Part shown: positions 26,325 to 36,592 of the stretch, one piece after another
Numbering within the stretch: position 1 is the stretch's first letter
Layout of the letters: every line of letters starts with the position of its first letter
Origin: Bacteroidota bacterium
Lineage (GTDB): Bacteria > Bacteroidota > Bacteroidia > Bacteroidales > F082
Reading direction: 5' to 3'
DNA: 64,000 nt
Assembly: GCA_002686705.1 (NCBI GenBank)
Contig: NYYH01000077.1
Coordinates: 1-64,000, forward strand
The notes under the pieces: model-generated
Told to the model about the DNA's origin: nothing
The model's input: the letters and a program-made list of their open reading frames with translations, nothing else
Database searches by the model: none
Translations under genes and position numbers: made by a program

Positions 26325-27140
26325 CTAATACTGCTCTTTTTTATTTGGGAACTTCATTTCCTTCACATCATCTATGTAGGACTCAAAAGCTTTGATCATT
26401 TCATCGTGCAAATTGTGATAACGTCTAAGGAATCGGGGAGAGAAATCCTGATTAATACCAAGCATATCATGCAACACAAGTACTTGCCCATCAACTTCCG
26501 GTCCGGCACCAATGCCTATTGTGGGAATTGAAATTGCATTAGTGACATCAGCAGCTAGTTGTGAAGGAATTTTCTCAAGAACCACACCAAAACAACCGGC
26601 ACTTTCTAAAATTTTAGCATCTCTTTTTAACTTCTCTGCTTCTTCAGGTTCAGTGGCACGAACAACATAAGTTCCAAATTTATTTATAGATTGAGGTGTT
26701 AAACCCAAATGTCCTAGTACTGGTATTCCAGCACTTAATATTCTATCGATTGATTCCAGAATTTCTTCACCACCTTCCATTTTTATAGCATTTGCACCCG
26801 ACTCTTTCATTATTCGAATTGCCGAATTTAAAGCTTCTTTTGAGTTGCCCTGATATGTTCCAAAAGGCATGTCAACAACAACTAAGGCTCTTTCAACGGC
26901 ACGCATAACCGAAGATGCATGATATATCATTTGGTCGAGGGTTATGGGCAGGGTGGTTTTGTGTCCAGCCATTACGTTGGAAGCTGAATCACCCACAAGG
27001 ATAATATCTATTCTGGCTTCATCCAGTAATTGAGCTGTTGAATAATCGTAACCTGTCAACATTGCAATCTTCTCACCCCTTTGCTTCATTTCTTGTAGCA
27101 CATGAGTAGTAATTTTTGGAAGGTCTCTGGTTGTATTCAT
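26325..27140 (-). CDS. panB: 3-methyl-2-oxobutanoate hydroxymethyltransferase
   Basis: PanB adds a hydroxymethyl group from methylene-tetrahydrofolate to alpha-ketoisovalerate, the first committed step of pantothenate synthesis in the cytoplasm. The 271 residues include [30 protein letters not shown] (Mg-binding Asp), [23 protein letters not shown], and PTIGIGAG near the C terminus, all family hallmarks. Length is normal. A -7 box (TACATTTG on the minus strand, 27171-27164) lies upstream. No other pan genes are in the window. Confidence 0.95.
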   Translation of the reverse strand: MNTTRDLPKITTHVLQEMKQRGEKIAMLTGYDYSTAQLLDEARIDIILVGDSASNVMAGHKTTLPITLDQMIYHASSVMRAVERALVVVDMPFGTYQGNSKEALNSAIRIMKESGANAIKMEGGEEILESIDRILSAGIPVLGHLGLTPQSINKFGTYVVRATEPEEAEKLKRDAKILESAGCFGVVLEKIPSQLAADVTNAISIPTIGIGAGPEVDGQVLVLHDMLGINQDFSPRFLRRYHNLHDEMIKAFESYIDDVKEMKFPNKKEQY

Positions 27141-27413
27141 TGATTTACATTTTTAACACAAAGCAAATGTATGATAAAATAGTTATCAGATATAGGTTCA
27201 ATCAAGTTTAATATACATTTGAAATCTACCTTATTTTGATGGTGGTTATGTATTGTTTGTTTCACATGATATTTTCAACTGGAGTAATGGAGTATTGGGA
27301 GTACTCGTCAAGCTGCATTAACACTTCTGCTTGTTTCCATTTTCATGTTATAACTCATTGATACAGTTCTCCAACACTCCATTACTCCATAACACAAGTT
27401 CATATTATGATGT
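27141..27413. other. Intergenic region with a long imperfect inverted repeat
   Basis: This region holds the panB promoter side and, between panB and the T9SS gene, an inverted repeat: TGGAGTAATGGAGTATTGGG starts at 27280 and its near-complement CCAACACTCCATTACTCCA ends at 27389. About 67 bases lie between the arms. The arms differ at one base and one indel. I see no coding sequence. Confidence 0.5.
27280..27389. repeat. Inverted repeat, arms of about 21 bases
   Basis: The left arm is 27280-27301 and the right arm 27369-27389. They match except for one substitution and one inserted base. There is no T-run behind either arm, so a simple terminator is unlikely; a remnant of a small dispersed repeat element is a better guess. 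Confidence 0.6.
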
Positions 27414-29726
27414 TCATTTATTCATAATCAATTTCAAACTCTCAACTTCTTTTCCATTTTCAAACATAACTACATAATAAACCCCCGTTGGCAATTGGTG
27501 GTTGTTATCATCATCACCATTCCATACTATATGTGATACCCCCGGTAAGGTTGTCGCATCCAAAAAAACTTTTACCCTTTGGCCGTAGTTGTTGTAAACC
27601 TCAAGTTTAATATTGCTTTTGGATTTGAAAGTTGCAGTAATTATTGTTCTATTACTAAACGGGTTTGGTGCAGCTTTCAGCAGGCTTTGCTTTTCTTTTT
27701 TGATTGGAAGGTATTCGTTAAAACCAACAGTTGGGTCCCACTCATAAGCCCCCATATCAATAGCATCATTAAAAACACGGGGATTGCCGGCAAGGTCTGT
27801 TTCCGGCAGTTCTATCCAGTCAGGTAGGTCAAGGGTTCCGGTATTTATACATGGTGAGTTATCGCTTAGGTTGTATGGGTATTCCCACCCTCCATAGAAT
27901 AGGGGGTCTGTATCTATATTGGTTTCATCGTAGTATAAATTATTAAATGGTGAGTAAATTTGAATGGCTGATTCACCACCATCCACCAGCGAGTTATATA
28001 TATTCAAATTGCACTCACCTGCCCAGTCTTGTGTGTACATATACGCAGGGCCATATTCATTATTGTAAATAATGGAGTTGTAAATATGCAAACCTGCACC
28101 ATAGGTAACACCAATACCCGCAGCTTCATAACAATCAGTGGTATTGTCGGCTATAGTACTGTTAACAAGGTAGGCCTCACCGGCATTTGTTACTGACAAG
28201 GCTGTTGCACCAGCACCATTGTTAATGTCCTGCCCTTCATTATCAATAAACAAACAATTGTACATTATGCAAGTTATATGATTTGGAGAACTTGTTTGAC
28301 CGAGAACAGAAATACCTCCTCCTGCTGCCATGTCCGGAATTGAGTAATCAGGGAAATTCTCAATAACTCTGCAGTTATTAATAATTACTGTGTCGGCTGG
28401 TTCAACCAAAGATCCATATCCTACCCGAATAGCCCCTCCACCAATATTATTAACAAGATCTATTTTATCAAGTACAAAGTTATTTGATGTTGATATGCTA
28501 CCTCCTCCACTTGTTGTACCATAATTTTCTTTGAATAAAATATTTGTCAGGCTTGAATTGTTATTCAATTGTAACAAAATACCGCCATAGCCGTAAGGAC
28601 TTATAACATCCCCATTGCCATGTTGAATTGTTAAATTACTTATATTGTAATTGTTCGCAAAAAATATTCCATGCATTAAATAAATCTGATCTTCGGCATC
28701 CAAAATGGTTGAATCACGGTTTTGTCCTAAAATTGATATATCCCGTTTTAAGCTTAACGGAAATCTTTCTCCTCCTGAGAGTGTATAAACACCATTAGCA
28801 ACATGGATAGTGTCGGGTGAAATACTATCAGAAGCCATTTTTAATAATGCAAAGCTAATATCCTTCAATGGTTCATCCGGGGTTAAGCCACTATTCTGGT
28901 TATTGCCAACCGGGGATACAAATAAATCTCCTGTAGCCGGCTGTACCTTACCGGTATTTATTTCAAATGTAATATCATTGTTAGGATACCCCATACTGCC
29001 TTGTGAGTACATATAATAGTAATCGGGAGATTCAACAGTAAATGTATCTACCACCAGATGTAATAATGGATAGTCTCCCATCCTGTAAATATCGGTACCA
29101 ATAGCTGAATAATTCAAATATATATTGCATTTGTTAACTGTATCAAATTCAACATTACTGCTTAATAATAATATACCACCGCCACGTTTATATGAGTGAT
29201 TGTTTTTTATTGTTAAGCTTGACAGATAGCCTGTTGAATGATAATAATAAATACCTCCCCCATAACCTTGTGCATGGTTGTTAGTGATTTCACAATTATA
29301 TATATCCATATTTGAATACTTCACTATTATTGCCCCTCCACTAACAGAACCGTGCCATGTTCCACTTCCGTTGGTTAAAGTAAACCCATTTATTTCAATT
29401 AATAACTGGCAATCCTGAATATTAAAACAGCTTCCCGTTTTATTACCATCAATAATGGTTTGTTGAATATATGAAAGGTCACCTGTTGTAAGTGTTAAAC
29501 TTCCAATTGTTATATTCTTGTTTTCGCAATATATATTCTCGTAGTAGATACCCGGCCAAACCAATACCGTATCCCCATCAACAGCAGCTTCAACAGCATT
29601 CGAGATTATTATGTAATCGCCTGTGCCATCTTGTTTTACGGTAAGTGTGTTGGCAAGGGAAACCATACACAAACACGTGAGAATAATTACTATAGGATAT
29701 CTTATTTTATATTGATAATTGGTCAT
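27414..29726 (-). CDS. T9SS-secreted right-handed beta-helix protein
   Basis: The 770-residue protein has a signal peptide (to about SLAN), two parallel beta-helix regions (about residues 30-230 and 265-650) with repeated NxxxxGGGI motifs, as in pectate-lyase-like and choice-of-anchor Q proteins, and a DUF1565-like join (LFVSPVGNNQNSG...P). The last 85 residues are a type A sorting domain (KAAPNPFSNRTIITATF...LPTGVYYVVMF), so it is exported by the type IX system and probably attached to the surface. The presence of beta-helices suggests polysaccharide binding or cleavage, but no catalytic residues can be named. It precedes a second sorting-domain protein gene on the same strand. Confidence 0.8.
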   Translation of the reverse strand: MTNYQYKIRYPIVIILTCLCMVSLANTLTVKQDGTGDYIIISNAVEAAVDGDTVLVWPGIYYENIYCENKNITIGSLTLTTGDLSYIQQTIIDGNKTGSCFNIQDCQLLIEINGFTLTNGSGTWHGSVSGGAIIVKYSNMDIYNCEITNNHAQGYGGGIYYYHSTGYLSSLTIKNNHSYKRGGGILLLSSNVEFDTVNKCNIYLNYSAIGTDIYRMGDYPLLHLVVDTFTVESPDYYYMYSQGSMGYPNNDITFEINTGKVQPATGDLFVSPVGNNQNSGLTPDEPLKDISFALLKMASDSISPDTIHVANGVYTLSGGERFPLSLKRDISILGQNRDSTILDAEDQIYLMHGIFFANNYNISNLTIQHGNGDVISPYGYGGILLQLNNNSSLTNILFKENYGTTSGGGSISTSNNFVLDKIDLVNNIGGGAIRVGYGSLVEPADTVIINNCRVIENFPDYSIPDMAAGGGISVLGQTSSPNHITCIMYNCLFIDNEGQDINNGAGATALSVTNAGEAYLVNSTIADNTTDCYEAAGIGVTYGAGLHIYNSIIYNNEYGPAYMYTQDWAGECNLNIYNSLVDGGESAIQIYSPFNNLYYDETNIDTDPLFYGGWEYPYNLSDNSPCINTGTLDLPDWIELPETDLAGNPRVFNDAIDMGAYEWDPTVGFNEYLPIKKEKQSLLKAAPNPFSNRTIITATFKSKSNIKLEVYNNYGQRVKVFLDATTLPGVSHIVWNGDDDNNHQLPTGVYYVVMFENGKEVESLKLIMNK

Positions 29727-29780
29727 TGAATAATTGGTTTAATAGTTATTGGCTGATCGGTAATAATGACAACCGTTTTT

Positions 29781-32700
29781 TTAATTAACAACAACTTTCC
29801 TGCTCATTACTACATTATCAATTTTAAGTTTAATTATATAAAGACCTTTAGGCAGTTTTTTGCCATTGTTTCCTGCTAAGTTCCATTGTATGCCATACAA
29901 ACCTTCAGGCTGGGTTGAACTAAAAAGGGCTGTAATATGCCTGCCATAACTGTCATAAACACCAATATTAACCAATGCCGTTCTTTCAACATTATAATTA
30001 ATGTTTAGTGTTTTGTTGACCGGGTTTGGAAAAATGTTAAACAATTGCTCATTATTATTTTCTTCTTTTTCCCTTCCTGATTTAAACGAAATGAAATAGT
30101 AATCCTGCTTTTCACGTGTATTGATTGTTCTTTTCCTCCATGTACCGGTATTTTTGTTTCTAACTAAATATTCATCGATTTCAGGGTTGGCTGATTTCTG
30201 ACTTCCGTAATACTCTTCGAAAACCACGTCACCACTTATTCCTTCAGTATATCCCGGTATTAGCACAATAGTATCACCGGCAAGTACTGTTGAAGCACCA
30301 ACACATGAATCCTCAATAAATGCACCAATTTCCTGTGGGTATTCAGTTGTATCAAGTTCAATAAAAAATGAGGTGTAATCGGATTGTTCGGTAAATTGAT
30401 AGTATTCGGTTGCATCTTTATCAATTATTGATGATGGATTACCTGTACTTTGCCATTGAAAACTCATATCGGAATTTGTCTCTAAGATTACCATGTCGCC
30501 ATAATCCATTGATACATCATCTTCATGAACGGCGCATATCCAATATGGTACAGCATATCCATCCGGATAATCCCAATCTTTTACACAACACCAGGTTTGT
30601 GCTTTAATTATGGTTAACTCGTCAAGTACATTTTCAGGTATGGCATCAAATGGCGACTGGCTCTCATAAAGCCAGTAACCAACCCAGTTATCATAATTCT
30701 CATAAATATTTACATCCTCGGCAGGATCTAATACATTGCCTAGTAGGTGAACCCACTTATTTTCGGGGGTGGTGCCGTACAATAATTTAAGTTTATAGCC
30801 AAGCGTACTTTGGATATTAATTAAGTCCCCTGTCAGCTGCCATTGTGTACCATCATAAATATTATCTTCAATCACCCAGCTTTCCGGAGGTAGGTTCTCC
30901 AATTCACTTTCATCAAGATAACCATCTGGCTCAATATTATTTAACAACACAGTATTAACTGGAACAGCATCATCTCCATCCCTGTTCATACGTGGGAATG
31001 ATAACCATGCCCATTCACCATCATTAAGCAGAAGGGCTTCGTTTGGTGTAAACCCCACCTTGCTTACACAACTGTGGCCACCATTGGGGATGTAGATGTG
31101 GTTGGTGTACGGGTTTATGTATGGGGTAGTACGATTATTAAAGAAAAACATTGCTATGTCAACTGTATGGTCATAGTCAGGAAAATAAGTAGCCATACCG
31201 AGATCTGTTATTTCCCAAACCGGATTATCAGGATCAAAGGCATATAGTGCTGCTTGTCCGTCCCCTAATTTTGCAGCATCAACCTTTCGATGAATATATA
31301 TTTTTCCATCATATGGGTTTGCGAACATACAAGCTATCTGGCCATCTATGGCAGGCAAGTTGGTTGGGTTAACTAATTCAGTTTGTATATTACCCATTCC
31401 ATCAATGTTTATTTTCCATATTTCAAACTTACGATGTTCTAAAGATAAGTCATTAGTTTCTTTTACACCAAACAATTGGTCATGTTTTTTACTATATACA
31501 ATATCTATGAAATAACTTTCGTCAGTTAAAAGACCTGACTGAGATGATGGAGGATTCAGGTAATTATATGCATATAGGTGATATCCTACAATAAATACTT
31601 TACCATAATATTGTGAGTTATAATCGGCTCCAAAATTTCCGGGACAAACTGTCTTGTAAGTATAATCATCAATATTAATCTCATTAGTAATATCATCAGT
31701 AAGTGCAATTATTTTCGAAGGAGGAGGAATTGGAGATTCATCTACAATAGTGAAGATGCTGTTTGGTTCAGTATTATAGGGCGGTAGCTTTTGTTCCTGG
31801 ATTGTGATTGTTGCATAAGTTGTTTCATCATAAGTGTTGTAATCGAAACTTGCAAAATAGCTTAGAAATGGTTCAGAGTAGGTATCAAATCCCGTTAGCA
31901 GTTCCGTTTCTTGTATTGGATAATCAGGAAGAGCAGCATCGATAAAGTGTATTTTTGGATTTGTATTATATTGCATACCCGAAGTAATATAAAGCTTCCC
32001 CGTTGGAGTAATAAACATTTCTTTTACAAATTGTTCATTAGATATGCTAATGGTATGGGCTGTAGTATAATCACTTGCTTTTATAGCAATGATTTCAGCA
32101 TTATTATGCTCAAATTTTGAAATCAGAAAATGATCCTGAAAGGGGTTGTAAATTATATCACCGATAGGGGTTGATATATCATAATGGAAAGTTGCCCCAC
32201 TTGAATTAATATAAATATAAATACCGGTATTATATGAATTGAGCTTATTAAAAAACACCATTTTTGAGCCATCATTATTAGCACATATGTGATATGCAGG
32301 ATATGCAGTTTTTTCTGTTTCCGAATAAACAGGAGATCCATTACTTTCAATTAGTATTTCTATTCCATTTTTAACAGTATTGTTAATAAATGCCTTATTT
32401 TCTATAACAGCACCTTTGCCAAAAAAGTTTGATTCGCCACCATGTAACAGAGAGTAAGCGTAATCTGAACCATTATGTTTTAACAACGCAATCCCATCTT
32501 TTTTACTTATTATAGCAGTAGATTCATCAAATTTGGTTAAGTGGATTGCTGTGTTAGTGTCGTAATCTGATGTACTAATTGAGTTATCATTGTCAAAGTA
32601 ATTCGATCCTAACACAAAATTATCATCTGAGTTGTAATGTAGAACAAACGTATTGGTATTGTAATATGCATCATTTGGCAATGGAGGTGATGCTTCAAGT

Positions 32701-33842
32701 ATTTCAGCATTATTTGGTCCATAAGTTAATACTAAATCGTTATGTGATCTTAGGAATACTGCATCTGTAATCATTGAACTAGGGCAATCAAAGAATTTTA
32801 CATCATCTGTCGTACCATCAATAACACAAAACCTGGGATTGTTTACAACTCCGGAAAAAGATTTATATGGTAATACAATTATTTTATGAACTGCGGGATC
32901 ACCAGGAACACCAGGTTTATTAACATACAGCACTTTACCCATTTTAAACCAACCAACCCCACCATCGTTTTCAAATTGTATAGTAGTTACATGTTCAACT
33001 TCACCAGGTGTTATGTTTTTTATGTCGATTAATGCAGTAGAAATAGGATCTGGCTGGGCATTGTCATCCCTTAACCCCAATCTTATCAAATAGAAATAGT
33101 TATTCTCTTCATTAAAAACATAATTGTTAATTTGGGCTCCATAATCGTCTGTTGGTATATTTTTTTCAGTATAAAATAAACTTGTATGTCCACTCAGTTC
33201 GGGAGCGATACTATAATCAATGTCGTAAATACCAAAAATTGTTCTCTTCTCATGAAAATTACCAGTTTGGTTATTATTAGGGTCTTTATCTCGCCCATTC
33301 ACCAATACATATAATCGGTGATGTCTATCAGCAGGGTTAACCGTATTAGCATCATTATCGTACCTGAGGATAACACGTCCATCTTGAGAGTCAAATTCAT
33401 TATCTAAAAAAGCTTCACCACCTCCTACAATAGTACTTAATGAGGTTAACCAATACTGATGTGTTGCAGGGTTTCCTGTTGCAACAGTGTTAATAACAAG
33501 CAATTTAAGTTTGGGAGTGAGAGCGTAAACATATTGATTCCCTGGTTCATCATTATAAACCATTATACTTTGGTCAGGTACATACAACCATCCGTTAAAG
33601 TAAACAGGATTGAACTTGCCCATTGTTTCTGTAAAATAAATTTTTTCCTGAAATGTACCTGAAGAGTTGTAAATCGAAATACCATCTGCTGAGTATGCAA
33701 AGATTTTGGTATTCGCTTCAATGATACTTCCAATAAATGAACCACCGCCCCCATTACTTGATGGCAAATTAATATTATCTACTGTTGTTTGTCCACTTAA
33801 TCCGACCACAGATAATATAAACAGGAACAGAATAATACGCAT
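29781..33842 (-). CDS. Very large T9SS-secreted protein with propeller-like repeats
   Basis: The 1353-residue protein starts with a signal peptide (VVGLSGQ) and ends with a type A sorting domain (LFNIFPNPVNKTLNINY...LPKGLYIIKLKIDN). The long middle consists of many beta-rich segments resembling propeller blades (DGISIYNSSG, KIFIVGYHLYAYNY, YDGKIYIHRKVD, NHIYIPNGG), followed near residues 970-1200 by beta-sandwich-like modules with repeated W motifs. I do not recognise an enzyme. It is encoded just upstream of the beta-helix protein on the same strand, so they may be co-expressed. Tandem heptamers lie just ahead of its start. Confidence 0.7.
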   Translation of the reverse strand: MRIILFLFILSVVGLSGQTTVDNINLPSSNGGGGSFIGSIIEANTKIFAYSADGISIYNSSGTFQEKIYFTETMGKFNPVYFNGWLYVPDQSIMVYNDEPGNQYVYALTPKLKLLVINTVATGNPATHQYWLTSLSTIVGGGEAFLDNEFDSQDGRVILRYDNDANTVNPADRHHRLYVLVNGRDKDPNNNQTGNFHEKRTIFGIYDIDYSIAPELSGHTSLFYTEKNIPTDDYGAQINNYVFNEENNYFYLIRLGLRDDNAQPDPISTALIDIKNITPGEVEHVTTIQFENDGGVGWFKMGKVLYVNKPGVPGDPAVHKIIVLPYKSFSGVVNNPRFCVIDGTTDDVKFFDCPSSMITDAVFLRSHNDLVLTYGPNNAEILEASPPLPNDAYYNTNTFVLHYNSDDNFVLGSNYFDNDNSISTSDYDTNTAIHLTKFDESTAIISKKDGIALLKHNGSDYAYSLLHGGESNFFGKGAVIENKAFINNTVKNGIEILIESNGSPVYSETEKTAYPAYHICANNDGSKMVFFNKLNSYNTGIYIYINSSGATFHYDISTPIGDIIYNPFQDHFLISKFEHNNAEIIAIKASDYTTAHTISISNEQFVKEMFITPTGKLYITSGMQYNTNPKIHFIDAALPDYPIQETELLTGFDTYSEPFLSYFASFDYNTYDETTYATITIQEQKLPPYNTEPNSIFTIVDESPIPPPSKIIALTDDITNEINIDDYTYKTVCPGNFGADYNSQYYGKVFIVGYHLYAYNYLNPPSSQSGLLTDESYFIDIVYSKKHDQLFGVKETNDLSLEHRKFEIWKINIDGMGNIQTELVNPTNLPAIDGQIACMFANPYDGKIYIHRKVDAAKLGDGQAALYAFDPDNPVWEITDLGMATYFPDYDHTVDIAMFFFNNRTTPYINPYTNHIYIPNGGHSCVSKVGFTPNEALLLNDGEWAWLSFPRMNRDGDDAVPVNTVLLNNIEPDGYLDESELENLPPESWVIEDNIYDGTQWQLTGDLINIQSTLGYKLKLLYGTTPENKWVHLLGNVLDPAEDVNIYENYDNWVGYWLYESQSPFDAIPENVLDELTIIKAQTWCCVKDWDYPDGYAVPYWICAVHEDDVSMDYGDMVILETNSDMSFQWQSTGNPSSIIDKDATEYYQFTEQSDYTSFFIELDTTEYPQEIGAFIEDSCVGASTVLAGDTIVLIPGYTEGISGDVVFEEYYGSQKSANPEIDEYLVRNKNTGTWRKRTINTREKQDYYFISFKSGREKEENNNEQLFNIFPNPVNKTLNINYNVERTALVNIGVYDSYGRHITALFSSTQPEGLYGIQWNLAGNNGKKLPKGLYIIKLKIDNVVMSRKVVVN

Positions 33843-33857
33843 TTTACTAATTGCTAA

Positions 33858-33897
33858 CTTTTGTCTTTTGTCTTTTGTCTTTTGTCTTTTGTCTTTT
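33858..33897. repeat. Tandem heptamer repeat (CTTTTGT)x5 plus partial unit
   Basis: Five exact CTTTTGT units (33858-33892) are followed by a partial CTTTT. On the minus strand this is (ACAAAAG)n, located 16-55 bases ahead of the ATG of the 1353-residue T9SS protein. It is therefore in its leader or promoter, where unit-number changes would alter spacing. Confidence 0.9.
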
Positions 33898-33946
33898 CAT
33901 AATATTAGGTCTTAAGTTAATTGAATCCGTTAAAGATATAAAAAAC

Positions 33947-33978
33947 TTGCGATGGCTAATTAGTTTATAATAAATTTG
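33947..33978 (+). promoter_or_regulatory. Promoter of the TonB receptor gene
   Basis: TTG (33947-33949) and TAAATTTG (33971-33978) are separated by 21 bases, a good match to the Bacteroidota consensus TTG-N19-21-TAnnTTTG. The start codon is 23 bases after the -7 box. Confidence 0.65.
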
Positions 33979-34000
33979 CACCTTTTAAGTTTACCATGTA

Positions 34001-36550
34001 ATGAAAGCCAGAGGCACTATATATATATTAATATTTTCATTTGCAATCATGCTGTTATTTGGGTTGCAAGGTAATATAGTTGCTCAAACTGCAACTGTTG
34101 AAGGTAAGGTAACTAATAGTAAAGGTAAAGCTATCGAGCTCGCGAATGTCTCCATTGTTGGTAAAAAGGGAGGAACAACAACTAATAAAGATGGAAATTT
34201 CACACTAAAAGTGCCTGCAAATAAAGATGTTACAATTGCAGTAACATTTGTTGGCTTTGCTGACAATAGTATGAAATTAAATCTCAAACCTGGTGAAACC
34301 AAATTGTTGAAAATTGATCTTAAAGTAATATCAACAGAGCTTCCCGGATTTGAAGTTAAAGATGAGCAACTGCGGACACAGAGTATGATACGCTTGAACC
34401 CCAAGAATGCTGTTCTAGCACCATCTTTAACAGAAGGTCTTTCAGATATTTTAGTAACGTTACCGGGTGTTTCTTCATCAAATGAAATGAGTTCTCAATA
34501 TTCGGTTAGAGGTGGTAATTTTGATGAAAACCTCGTTTATGTAAACGACATAGAAATATACCGGCCCTTTCTTGTAAATTCAGGGCAGCAGGAAGGCCTT
34601 AGCTTTATTAATTCATACCTGGTATCTTCAATACTATTCTCAGCAGGTGGATTTGGAGTTCAATACGGCGATAAAATGTCTTCAGTATTAGATGTGAAAT
34701 ACAGAACCCCTACAGAATTTGGTGGTTCATTTTCGGCTAGTCTGCTTGGCGCTGAACTGAATTTTGGAGGTTTAGCAGCTAATAGAAAGCTCACATATCT
34801 GGTTGGTACAAGATATAAAACGAACAAATATTTGCTAAATAGTCTGCAAACTCAAGGTGAATACCAACCAGAGTTTATGGATATCCAATCTCTAATCACT
34901 TATAAGTTGAGCAGTAGGTGGAATTTGTCTTTTCTGGGATATTATTCGCACAATAAATACAAAGTGGTTCCTGCCAATCGTGAAACAGATTTCGGGACAT
35001 TTCAGGAGGTGATACGGTTTAAGGTTTATTTTGATGGTAACGAAACTGATCGCTACGATTTATTTCAGGGGGGATTAACTCTTGAGCACAAACCAAACAG
35101 AAATACTAACTTAAAACTTATTCTATCAGCATTCAATACTGATGAATCAGAAACATACGATATACAAGGACAATACTGGATTGGACAAGTAGAAAATAAT
35201 CCCGGTAGTGAGGAATATGGTGACGCTGTTCAAACACAAGGGGTTGGTACATATTTGCTGCATGCACGTAATTATTTTAATGCAAGCGTGATTTCTGCGG
35301 AACATAGGGGCACTATGATAAAAGATAAAATCAATCTGAAGTGGGGTTTACGTTATCAGAACCAAACTGTAGATGATAAGTTACGTGAATGGGAAATGGT
35401 TGATTCAGCAGGTTATTCGTTACCAAACCCTACGGACACTCCTGGTAATCCAAATCCCCAAAATCCAAACTTTGAGTTAAAAGATTTTGTAAGTGCAAAT
35501 AATAACCTGAACACTAACAAACTTACCGGATATTTGTCAAATCAATGGAATCTGGTCAGAAAAAATAATGATGAAGTTTCTTTTACGGTAGGACTAAGGG
35601 CTAATTATTGGGATTTTAATAATGAATTTTTGCTTGCTCCAAGGGCTAATTTCTCGTATAAGCCAGCAAAGAATCCTAATTTAGTTTTCCGGTTTGCTAC
35701 TGGAATTTATTACCAAACCCCTTTCTATAGGGAGATGCGTAATGTTGATGGAACAATCAACCACAATATTAAATCACAAAAATCAACTCACTTTATTGCT
35801 GGTAGCGATTTAAGATTCAGATCATGGAATCGGCCTTTTATTTTTACTACCGAGGTTTATTATAAAATTCTGGATAACCTTATACCTTATTATGTCGATA
35901 ATGTTCGAATTCGATATCTAAGTGATCAACTTGCAAAAGGATATGCAACAGGTATTGATTTTAAAATTTATGGTGAGTTTGTTAAAGGTGTTGATAGCTG
36001 GATGAGTTTGTCGTTGATGCAATCAAAGGAGGATATTTATGATGATTTTTATTATGATTATTACAATGCTGACGGAGATAAAATTATATCGGGAATTACA
36101 ATTGATACCGAAGTTGCTGATAGTGTAAGAGTTGAACCAGGATATATACCACGCCCTACGGATCAGCGAGTTAATTTCTCAATATTCTTTCAAGACTACA
36201 TTCCAGGTCACCCTTATCTCAAAATACACCTTCGGCTACTATTCAATACGGGATTACCTTTTGGAGCACCTGATACCGAGAGATATGAGCATACATTAAG
36301 GATGCCCGATTACAGAAGAGTTGATATTGGCTTTTCATATCAATTCATAAACGAAGGATCAACGTTTGGTTCAGGTAACCCACTTAAGCATTTTAAGAAT
36401 ATGTGGATAAGTCTTGAGGTTTTTAACTTATTGCAGATATATAATACTGTATCATATATTTGGATAAAGGATATAAATAACAGGCAATTCGCTGTTCCAA
36501 ATTACCTAACACCTCGTTTGTTAAATATTAAATTAGTAGCGGAGTTTTAA
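34001..36550 (+). CDS. TonB-dependent receptor with carboxypeptidase-like N-terminal domain
   Basis: The 849-residue outer-membrane receptor has a signal peptide (VAQT), a carboxypeptidase-regulatory-like domain (residues 31-115), a plug (LSDILVTLPGVSSSNEMSSQYSVRGG...GGFGVQYGDKMSSVLDV) and a barrel ending RLLNIKLVAEF. No SusD-like lipoprotein or TonB is adjacent, so it is not an obvious polysaccharide-utilisation receptor. Ligand unknown. Its own promoter is visible 23 bases upstream. The neighbouring divergent genes encode T9SS cargo proteins. Confidence 0.85.
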   Translation: MKARGTIYILIFSFAIMLLFGLQGNIVAQTATVEGKVTNSKGKAIELANVSIVGKKGGTTTNKDGNFTLKVPANKDVTIAVTFVGFADNSMKLNLKPGETKLLKIDLKVISTELPGFEVKDEQLRTQSMIRLNPKNAVLAPSLTEGLSDILVTLPGVSSSNEMSSQYSVRGGNFDENLVYVNDIEIYRPFLVNSGQQEGLSFINSYLVSSILFSAGGFGVQYGDKMSSVLDVKYRTPTEFGGSFSASLLGAELNFGGLAANRKLTYLVGTRYKTNKYLLNSLQTQGEYQPEFMDIQSLITYKLSSRWNLSFLGYYSHNKYKVVPANRETDFGTFQEVIRFKVYFDGNETDRYDLFQGGLTLEHKPNRNTNLKLILSAFNTDESETYDIQGQYWIGQVENNPGSEEYGDAVQTQGVGTYLLHARNYFNASVISAEHRGTMIKDKINLKWGLRYQNQTVDDKLREWEMVDSAGYSLPNPTDTPGNPNPQNPNFELKDFVSANNNLNTNKLTGYLSNQWNLVRKNNDEVSFTVGLRANYWDFNNEFLLAPRANFSYKPAKNPNLVFRFATGIYYQTPFYREMRNVDGTINHNIKSQKSTHFIAGSDLRFRSWNRPFIFTTEVYYKILDNLIPYYVDNVRIRYLSDQLAKGYATGIDFKIYGEFVKGVDSWMSLSLMQSKEDIYDDFYYDYYNADGDKIISGITIDTEVADSVRVEPGYIPRPTDQRVNFSIFFQDYIPGHPYLKIHLRLLFNTGLPFGAPDTERYEHTLRMPDYRRVDIGFSYQFINEGSTFGSGNPLKHFKNMWISLEVFNLLQIYNTVSYIWIKDINNRQFAVPNYLTPRLLNIKLVAEF

Positions 36551-36592
36551 TCTACTTAACAAAGAAAAACACACAGTTAGAACCCAAGTCAA

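Noticed and set aside
33858..33897. The heptamer array as a CRISPR-like repeat
   Set aside because: Units of 7 bases are directly abutting without spacers, so it is a simple tandem repeat.
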